The notes under the pieces are model-generated. The model did no database searches and was not told the origin of the DNA. It worked only from the letters and a program-made list of their open reading frames with translations. Of a DNA stretch of 8,034 bases, positions 1-6,400 are shown one piece after another. The position numbers and the translations under genes were made by a program. The DNA lies in the NCBI GenBank assembly GCA_030705945.1, contig JAUZPS010000196.1, forward strand, positions 1 through 8,034, given 5' to 3'. The stretch comes from Bacillota bacterium. GTDB taxonomy: Bacteria; Bacillota; Clostridia; Acetivibrionales; DSM-2933. How positions within the stretch are numbered: the first letter of the stretch is position 1; every line of letters starts with the position of its first letter.

Positions 1-57
1 GATAGGCAAATGTAAAAGATTAATTGCTTTTTATCTATTTATCTTTCACAATATACA

Positions 58-92
58 TTTCATGCCAAATATTCTACGTTTCATGGCCAAAA
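58..92 (+). repeat. Direct repeat upstream of the PLC-like gene
   Basis: Two near-identical copies of TTTCATG(G)CCAAA start at 58 and 79, the second with one extra G. The 21-base offset is about two helical turns, which would put both copies on the same face of the DNA. They lie 66-100 bases upstream of the start codon, where an operator or activator site could sit. I do not recognise the motif, and a chance repeat in AT-rich DNA is possible. Confidence 0.35.
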
Positions 93-122
93 CATATAAT
101 TGTTGTCTCCTATAGATATAAT
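72..122 (+). promoter_or_regulatory. Weak candidate promoter for the PLC-like gene
   Basis: Two perfect TATAAT hexamers occur, at 95-100 and 117-122. Neither has a good -35 box at 16-18 bases. The first has TTCTAC at 72-77 (17-base spacer, poor match), and the second has only an AT-rich stretch. Transcription may need an activator, perhaps using the direct repeat at 58-92, or an alternative sigma factor. The exact start is unsettled. Confidence 0.25.
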
Positions 123-142
123 TTACTTAATACAAATTATAC

Positions 143-149
143 AAAGGAG
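143..149 (+). promoter_or_regulatory. Ribosome binding site that fixes the start of the PLC-like gene
   Basis: AAAGGAG lies 8 bases before ATG at 158. The in-frame GTG at 149 overlaps this site and so cannot be the start it serves. This supports ATG 158 and removes three residues from the longest open frame. Confidence 0.85.
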
Positions 150-157
150 TGAAGATT

Positions 158-2809
158 ATGAAAAAATTTAGATTGCTTATCTTCCTGCTAACCTTAAGCG
201 CTGTATTATGCTTAAGAATGGCAGTGTGCTCAGCTTATGATACGGGTAATCATTATTACCTGACCAGTAATTCCATGGTTAAACTGGGTTTTCAGCCAAA
301 CGCCATAACCCATGCTGTCATTAACAATTATTATGATGATGGTTTTCAGTCTGCTGATGATGTCATCGATAATGAAATAGTTAAACTTTTAGGAAAGGAC
401 AGCTTGTGGGCGGCATGGTACGGACCTTCATACTTAAGGAATCGATCAAAGAAATACCTTCATTTTGACTCATGGGCTGAAAATGGAGTTAATCATATGT
501 TATCAGGAATGAATCTGGAAAATGCATGGGATACTTTACTCAGAAATACTCATAAAGCAGTGAAGCAAGCGGAAAGCGAGAATGATGTTGCAGGCTTCCT
601 TGCAGTTTTAGGAATGACCACTCATGCGGTGCAGGATTTTTATGCTCATTCAAATTGGACAAATGTTATGTACAATGACTATGGGAATCGTACTTGGTTT
701 GAAGTAAATCAATCTGACAGGCTTGCAAAGACTGACTTAAAAACCTATACATCAACAGAGCAGGCCTCTGACGATAAGGATTATGCAGGCAAGAGCGCTT
801 ACTTCGACAACTCATATAAGGAAGCCTATTATGCAACTTTGCAATGGATAGACCTTTTAGACAACTGGGTAAGTCCTAATTTCTTGAATAACGCAAAAAC
901 ATACGGAGCAAATTATGCCGATGCTCAAAAAGAGTTTCAATTGATTATTGATATGTCCACAGCATCAGGACACTGGATGGGCAGAAACGCAGACAGGGTG
1001 AGCGAGCCAACAGGTATGCCCGTATGTGATTTTGATCTGCTGAAATTCGGTCTGATGTATTCACAAAACAACAATCATCATGAGGTTTTCCTTGATAAAT
1101 GGAAAAAATACGCCGATATCGTTACCGATCCGAATCCTGTTGATGAGGTTTATCCTATGACCATTACAATCTTCCCAAGAGAAAACTGGGTCAATATCGA
1201 TTTTTCCAGGGTAAAGCAAACTTGCGACGGATGGGGACCCGATACTCAGGTTGACTTTTTTCCCTTTATTGACTTATCTGATATGGATATAATAAAAAAT
1301 CATACGGGATTGATTAAAAGTTTTGATGATAACAGGCCTGATTTTTACGCCAATATCCGGGTTGGAGGAAGGCTGTTCAGAACAGCCGTAGAATACAACA
1401 CCGATGATACTCGTCCAACAAATTGGAGCGCTTTAACTCCGATCGGAAATAATCTGAGCGCAGATATTTCAATGCAACTGATGGATAGGGATGGAGATAT
1501 TGAGGGTGACGACGATGAGTGTGATATCGAAAAAGCTGAAGGCAAAAAAATATGGGTGGGTTATGGCATAAATGGAGTTAAATCATTTCATACTGATGGA
1601 GATGAGGATGATTGCGGTGACGGGGATGAGGCTTCCTGCGATTTTACAGTAAGTATTGATCAGGATAATACATTGCTGCCATATTCTCAAAATTCCAAAA
1701 TCACCTATGCTTTGCCTGAAAAGCCTACTGTTGTTGACGAGGGAGCCTTTACTCAAAATAGAACATATTTAAAAGCTTCGTGGGAAAGTAAAACTCCGGT
1801 AACAAATTACTATCCAATCCATGAATACCAATACCGTGTCCGCGGAACCGGTTATACACTTGTGGACTGGACATCAGCCGGCCTTAGTACCTCAATGCAA
1901 ATTCCTGTTCAGTTGGGAAGCGGAGAGTATTTTGTGGATATACGCGCTAAAAACTTTGCAGGCTTTTCAGAAATTGCTTCAAGTGATGGTATAAGAACAG
2001 ATATAACACCGCCGCAATGCCCTGTAATAACCGAGATGTTTCAGACAAATCCTGAGGACTACGGATTTCTTTACCCTAATTCCGTAAAAATGACTGTAAA
2101 ATCAGAAGATTATGGTGTAGGAATCGAAAAATATAACATCAAATTCAGAGATTCTCACACAGGTGATAATATGTATGAAGTAACTCTTCCAGGAGGAGAT
2201 GTTTTAGATACAACTCTTGTCGATTTACCCCTAAAAAATGGCGTATATAATGTAACAGTAACAGCAACAGACAAATTTGGCAATACAAGCCCACCATACA
2301 CAGACTTTGTACAATTAAATCTCTATGACACAACCAAACCTCCCTGCGCTTTAAACGCTACAGCCGTTGGATATTCCAACAGCGTTTTAATCACATGGGG
2401 TAACTCATATGATCCTGAATCTGGGATCTTCCAGTACAATGTAGGAGTAGGAGATACACCAGAAACAGCCACATGGTATAATGGGGGAAAAGCAACAAGT
2501 TATGAAGTAAAAGGCGAAGATTTGCAGTCCCAGAAGTTTTGGGTAAAAGTAATTAATGGTTTTAGCTTAGAGAGCATCAGCGAGACTCTGAATAATATCT
2601 CCTCCAGCAATAAACCTAGTACTCCAAGACTTATAGATATAACTACGCCTGAAAAGATAGAAGTACGAACCCCTAAATTGGGTGATCCAATTCAGAGAGA
2701 AGATATTTTTAATAAAGGAATTACCAATATACTTAAAGAATCTATAGTAGAAATTCTTAAAAATGATGCTATTCAAGCTGATACAAGAATTATTGTAAAT
2801 GGAAGATAG
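158..2809 (+). CDS. Secreted zinc-dependent phospholipase C / Het-C-like protein with C2-like and FnIII-like domains
   Basis: This is an 883-residue protein, started at ATG 158 because of the ribosome binding site. Residues 1-26 form a Sec signal peptide ending CSA, so the mature protein would begin YDTGNH. Residues 27 to about 320 resemble the Zn-PLC/Het-C fold. H32 is near the mature N-terminus, HFD lies at 102-104, and H156-x3-D160-x3-H164 occurs within THAVQDFYAHSNW, close to the Het-C/VWA7 HxLQDFYSHSNW signature and to clostridial alpha-toxin zinc ligands. A fourth-quarter ligand set is not clear; H272 is a candidate. About 328-517 looks C2-like, with acidic clusters at 443-456 and 480-491 that could bind calcium. 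Three FnIII/Ig-like domains follow (about 519-616, 617-724, 726-818), then a 65-residue tail I do not recognise. The likely role is an extracellular metal-dependent lipid hydrolase or membrane-binding protein. Catalysis is inferred, and a non-enzymatic Het-C-like role is possible. It stands alone on its strand. Confidence 0.72.
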   Translation: MKKFRLLIFLLTLSAVLCLRMAVCSAYDTGNHYYLTSNSMVKLGFQPNAITHAVINNYYDDGFQSADDVIDNEIVKLLGKDSLWAAWYGPSYLRNRSKKYLHFDSWAENGVNHMLSGMNLENAWDTLLRNTHKAVKQAESENDVAGFLAVLGMTTHAVQDFYAHSNWTNVMYNDYGNRTWFEVNQSDRLAKTDLKTYTSTEQASDDKDYAGKSAYFDNSYKEAYYATLQWIDLLDNWVSPNFLNNAKTYGANYADAQKEFQLIIDMSTASGHWMGRNADRVSEPTGMPVCDFDLLKFGLMYSQNNNHHEVFLDKWKKYADIVTDPNPVDEVYPMTITIFPRENWVNIDFSRVKQTCDGWGPDTQVDFFPFIDLSDMDIIKNHTGLIKSFDDNRPDFYANIRVGGRLFRTAVEYNTDDTRPTNWSALTPIGNNLSADISMQLMDRDGDIEGDDDECDIEKAEGKKIWVGYGINGVKSFHTDGDEDDCGDGDEASCDFTVSIDQDNTLLPYSQNSKITYALPEKPTVVDEGAFTQNRTYLKASWESKTPVTNYYPIHEYQYRVRGTGYTLVDWTSAGLSTSMQIPVQLGSGEYFVDIRAKNFAGFSEIASSDGIRTDITPPQCPVITEMFQTNPEDYGFLYPNSVKMTVKSEDYGVGIEKYNIKFRDSHTGDNMYEVTLPGGDVLDTTLVDLPLKNGVYNVTVTATDKFGNTSPPYTDFVQLNLYDTTKPPCALNATAVGYSNSVLITWGNSYDPESGIFQYNVGVGDTPETATWYNGGKATSYEVKGEDLQSQKFWVKVINGFSLESISETLNNISSSNKPSTPRLIDITTPEKIEVRTPKLGDPIQREDIFNKGITNILKESIVEILKNDAIQADTRIIVNGR

Positions 2810-2866
2810 AATTCAAACATGAATATTATAGGTATACCATTAATTCTTGATTAATTCGGTGTTATT

Positions 2867-2969
2867 TATAGATATCGAACTGTAAAGTTAGTTTTATTTG
2901 TTGCGCTTAACAGCTGAAAAAGGGCTTTCAAAGCGAACTTATATAAACCTTTACAGTTTGATATCTATA
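2867..2969 (+). repeat. Long inverted repeat with 21-base arms
   Basis: Arms 2867-2887 and 2949-2969 are complementary at 20 of 21 positions. The single exception (2877/2959) is a G·U wobble if the plus strand is transcribed, but a C·A mismatch on the minus strand. That favours folding in the 3' end of the PLC-like transcript. The 61-base interior contains the GCGCTT hairpin at 2903-2935. The right arm overlaps the first 5 bases of the 56-bp element. There is no T-run after the stem, so it is not a typical intrinsic terminator. Confidence 0.75.
2903..2935. repeat. GCGCTT hairpin, left copy
   Basis: GCGCTTAACAGC, an 8-base gap, then GGCTTTCAAAGCG form an imperfect hairpin inside the 2867-2969 inverted repeat. 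Both halves resemble the hairpin at 7934-7976 in the same orientation: 11 of 12 bases match in the first half, and the second half differs by a small indel. No T-tract follows. It may belong to a dispersed repeat family. Confidence 0.4.
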
Positions 2970-3020
2970 TATTTTGCAATAAACATTTTAAATCTATTTT
3001 TTATATTGCAAAATACATAC
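2965..3020 (+). repeat. 56-bp palindromic element, left copy
   Basis: The arms 2966-2981 and 3004-3019 are 15/16 complementary around a 22-base asymmetric loop. The whole unit matches the reverse complement of 7780-7835 at 53 of 56 bases, including the loop, so the two copies are truly inverted relative to each other and not merely palindromic. It lies between the convergent genes, past the end of both. It could be a dispersed palindromic repeat, a miniature mobile element or a structured RNA. Family unknown. Confidence 0.85.
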
Positions 3021-3028
3021 TTTCATTC

Positions 3029-3112
3029 ATAAGTTGCGAAAAGTTCAGCGTTGATAGTAAAATGCAGATGTATTAACTGCATTTTTAATGTATAATCTTT
3101 TTCGCAACTTAT
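3029..3112. repeat. 84-base inverted repeat with perfect 14-base ends
   Basis: ATAAGTTGCGAAAA at 3029-3042 is perfectly complementary to 3099-3112. Between them sits a second hairpin (3059-3085), giving a stem-within-stem layout like that of 2867-2969. No target-site duplication is visible at the edges and no second copy occurs in the window. It could be a small mobile repeat or a folded 3' RNA. Confidence 0.7.
3059..3086. terminator. Possible bidirectional terminator
   Basis: AAAATGCAG, a 9-base loop and CTGCATTTT form a perfect 9-bp stem. The plus strand ends in TTTTT and the minus strand in TTTT. The placement between two converging units fits a bidirectional terminator. The stem is only moderately GC-rich (four G/C pairs) and the T-runs are short, so termination may be weak. 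Confidence 0.4.
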
Positions 3113-3225
3113 CTGTAATAAAATTTAAAATTTATTAGCTTTAATTGATCAAAGTAAATGTTTCATGAGCTTAAAAGTTAAATTAAATGCTTCAACTGAT
3201 CATCTTTCTTTTACCAATAACCTCG

Positions 3226-3393
3226 TTATTTCCTTTTACTAAAAAAAGAAAATAATGATTTCTTTGATCTTTTACAATATGGCTCGTATCTACTTTTTCC
3301 GCTTTTATGATGTTCAATGCACTCTTGACAATTACCATGCCGTTTACAACTCTTTCTTGGGCAGTTGCACATACTTTCCCCATTCTCCAACAT
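3226..3393 (-). CDS. Small cysteine-rich protein (55 aa), putative metal-binding
   Basis: The protein is 55 residues, from ATG at 3393 to TAA at 3226. An AGGAGG ribosome binding site (3403-3408) lies 9 bases before the start. Six cysteines are spaced C9-x-C11-x4-C16-x5-C22-x2-C25-x14-C40, with H19, H28 and H29 between them (core CKRHGNCQECIEHH, then PYCKR). The last 15 residues are lysine/serine-rich and basic, with no signal peptide. The pattern resembles short Cys-rich proteins of unknown function that I associate with Clostridia. The CxC and CxxC pairs plus His suggest zinc or iron-sulfur binding, which is inferred. Met8 (3372), with GGGG just before it, is an alternative start giving a protein beginning MCNC. 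It lies 65 bases downstream of the autolysin-like gene with no obvious terminator between, so cotranscription is plausible. A longer frame overlapping it (3192-3383) lacks these features. Confidence 0.75.
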   Translation of the reverse strand: MLENGESMCNCPRKSCKRHGNCQECIEHHKSGKSRYEPYCKRSKKSLFSFFSKRK

Positions 3394-3402
3394 ATTGATA
3401 TT

Positions 3403-3408
3403 CCTCCT
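3403..3408 (-). promoter_or_regulatory. Ribosome binding site of the small cysteine-rich gene
   Basis: A perfect AGGAGG on the minus strand is correctly spaced (9 bases) for ATG 3393. It is the main non-homology evidence that this short frame is a real gene. Confidence 0.8.
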
Positions 3409-3458
3409 GTATTTTAATATTTAATAATCATAAATCGATAGTGACTGTTAGAAGCCTC

Positions 3459-6400
3459 TTACTCTTCTCTGAATATAGGTATTTTAAACGTCATATGTTT
3501 GTCAATCAAATACTTGCCAAGCTTTTTTCCAAGCGTATTGCCTTTAACAACCGCATCAGCGATATTTGAAGCGTATTGGTGAGTAAATGCGCCTGTTTTT
3601 TTATATCCCGGCAAATTATACCTCATGGTATAGTAAGTATCTTGCCCCACACTAATATAGCTATTTCCTATAAACTTGGCTCCTCCCTCTATTGCCTTTT
3701 GCGGTGTAGTCCAGCCATTATTTTTTGCGTATAGAGCCCCATTTTCTATGGCGTTACCATCATAAGCGCCTATTGCAAAGAAATTATATACAACTGTTTC
3801 GTCAGCGTATTTATAGCCGGTCAATAAAAGGCTTGCCGAAGCTTTATTGCCAGCGCCTCCCTCAACAATGGCTTTAGCTACCAAAAAATACGGGTTTACT
3901 CCATATTGTTTTGCAGAATCATAAAACCAATTTGTATAATTATCGGCATCCGTCTCAAAATAAGTCCCTTGGAGCATTGCCTTGACTCCATCTCTTGTCT
4001 GAATATTTTCATCAAACCCTAACTGTAAAAACGAATAAATACTGCTGCTTCCAAGAAAATTTAATGGGTCAGCGAAAAAATCCTGGCCTGAATAAGTTGT
4101 TAAGAAGAATCCTCCATCTGTTAAAAACTTCTTACTAATATCTGAATCATTAAAATTTCTTGCGCTTGAAATATTATTTCTGATCCGGATAATCCTGTTT
4201 GTAATTACTGTATTATCATTCTCTTTGTATTTCGCAACATCAATTTTAGGCGAGGGATTATTCATATTGTACTGTTTTAAAACAAATAGGTCGAAAGGTA
4301 TTCCTGCGTCATAAGTATCAAAACTCCAGTTAGGACAAAGCTTTTTAATTGCCTCCAGCTTTACCTTATAATCCTGAACTTCCGAAGAACACTTTTTAGC
4401 GCTTGAAGAGAACAAAACTCCCCATGCTAGAGCTCCTATCTGCCCGTTCCATAGTCCCGCAACCCCTATTTTATTAATAGACTTAAACGCGTTTACAGCC
4501 TTTAAAGTACTCTCGTCAAAATGCCCGTTAATATTTAAGAATTGGTTTCTTAATAGATTATAACCCAACTCTTTCAACCTTTGTTGAGCTTTTAGAACAT
4601 ATGGGTTATATTGATTTTTCATATCTATCGTTAAAACATTTCCTGGGTAGATTTCATTTTGCATTAAAGCCGGATAAAAATAGTCCGCGAAATCCGCGAT
4701 ATTGATCACCAAATGGTTATTAACCTTTCTGGCGTTACCATATTTCGTTTCTATGCCATAATACTTTGTTCTTCCATTTAATTCTACAACAGCAGTCTCT
4801 GACGAAATATCCTGCTTTATGGCATCTTTATTTATTGAGAAGGAACTTACAAGTTTCTCCAAATACGCTTCTCCTTGATTTAAATCAAGATTCCTTTCAT
4901 ATTTTTGTTGAGAAGTAAGATTTTCTACGCTTGTTGTATCCAAATTGTCGCCCGGCTCTGATCCGATCGCAAAAGGAAAGCTGAGATAATCAAGCGCTGA
5001 ACTTCTAGTTGACAATAAGTAGTCTTGGGGATTTACTCTTTTCGAATTGCTTCCATCTATGGAGCAGGCATTCCCATCTGTAGATTCCAAAACCTCAAAT
5101 CCCAATACGCTTCCACCAACAATGTTTCCAGTATCTCCTAGTTTCCCTATAGCCTCTCCCTCCAAAATTATATTTCCAGCTTCTACACTGATTTTAGACA
5201 AGTGGCTATATCTTGTTTGAATATTTTTATTTCCGTATTCAGAATTTATATATACGACATTGCCGTATCCCTCCTGAGTTCCTGTATAAACTATTTTTCC
5301 CGTTGCCGCCGACACAACATCGTCACCTGAGTTACCTTGGATATCAATTCCGCCATGGTTGCTGTCAGATAAACCATCTATCTTACCAAAAGGTAATGTT
5401 ATTTGCGTAGATTCAACAGGCCAGTATAAATATTGTTTATTCGAGTCGTAATTATCATTAAGACCATCACAGTTTGACAGACCGTTTATTTTGACACTGT
5501 CAATAACTGCAGCTTTATTGTATGAATATTTGCCAATACCCCAAATTGAAAATTTCAGTTTAATATATTTACCAGAATACTGACTTACCTCCAAATCTAT
5601 ATGCTTCCATCCTGATGAACTATTTGATGCGGTGTTGTCCTTAATATTATTTTGAGTTAACAGTTTAGAGCCAGAATATAATTGTACTGCAAATCCAAAT
5701 TTATCCTTTTTATTATCTGAATATCCCTCCGGCTTTTCAGGAACAACATTATACTCAAAAGATAAAGTTCTGCTCCCTGATGGAATAAAAAAGCTCTGCT
5801 CTATAATGCCATAGGAATCCTTTACCGATCCAATCCCATCGCCAATCATAACAATCTTATTGCCGCCTTCAGGTTTTAGCTGACCAAGCTGTGAAATAAT
5901 CCTAGCATCTCCAGTCACTTTCCACCCATATAATCCATTTTCAAAATCACTATTTGCAATAAACCTTTTGTTTTTTAGCGCCATATTGCCTTCTCCATAC
6001 ATTTTGAAGTATGAGGCAGGCTTTTTGTTTGTTCCTTTCCATGCGTTATCATTATTTCCAATCTGATTCAAAGTCCAGTTATATGCCTGGTCAACTGTCA
6101 AGCCATCATTTAGACCAGTAAAAAACTTATTAGCCGACTCTATCGAATAATCCTCATATACGTCTCCATTAAAACCTAGAATTAATTTCGCGCCCAAACG
6201 ATTAAACGCATCCCACATCTTCTGATTATCAAGGCCTCTGCCAGAAGCAAGAAATACAACCGTATTATCAAGATTTCTATTGTAGTATGTAATAAAATCC
6301 GGCAATATACCAAAATAACTACCACCCGCGGTTTTTACAATTATTATCCTTCCTGCTTTTAAATCTTTCTCATATGCGCTTATCTTGGCAGGAGTTGCAA

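Larger units (their letters stand above)
2810..3225. other. Gene-free convergent spacer filled with inverted repeats
   Basis: This 416-base AT-rich spacer lies between converging genes. I find no open frame with a ribosome binding site; the longest ATG frames end within about a dozen codons. It holds three consecutive hairpin systems: 2867-2969 (outer stem plus inner GCGCTT hairpin), the 56-bp palindrome 2965-3020, and 3029-3112 (outer stem plus terminator-like inner hairpin). Both transcription units must end here, so some of these may serve as terminators or 3' RNA structures. Bases 3113-3225 show only AT-rich sequence with short palindromes such as TTGATCAA. Confidence 0.8.

Noticed and set aside
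149..157. GTG start for the PLC-like gene
   Set aside because: The GTG overlaps the AAAGGAG ribosome binding site, whose spacing fits ATG 158.
1345..2776. Short leftward frames inside the PLC-like gene
   Set aside because: They are antisense shadows of a well-supported coding region, without ribosome binding sites or known motifs.
2867..3112. CRISPR array or tRNA/riboswitch in the spacer
   Set aside because: There are no regularly spaced direct repeats with unique spacers, no tRNA cloverleaf, and no riboswitch core that I recognise; the structures are inverted repeats.
3192..3383. 63-residue leftward open frame
   Set aside because: It overlaps the cysteine-rich gene in another frame, has no well-placed ribosome binding site of its own and shows no recognisable motif.
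3394..3458. Separate promoter or terminator between the autolysin-like and cysteine-rich genes
   Set aside because: Only a poor TAACAG/TTATTA pairing and no hairpin with a T-run could be found, so cotranscription is the simpler reading.
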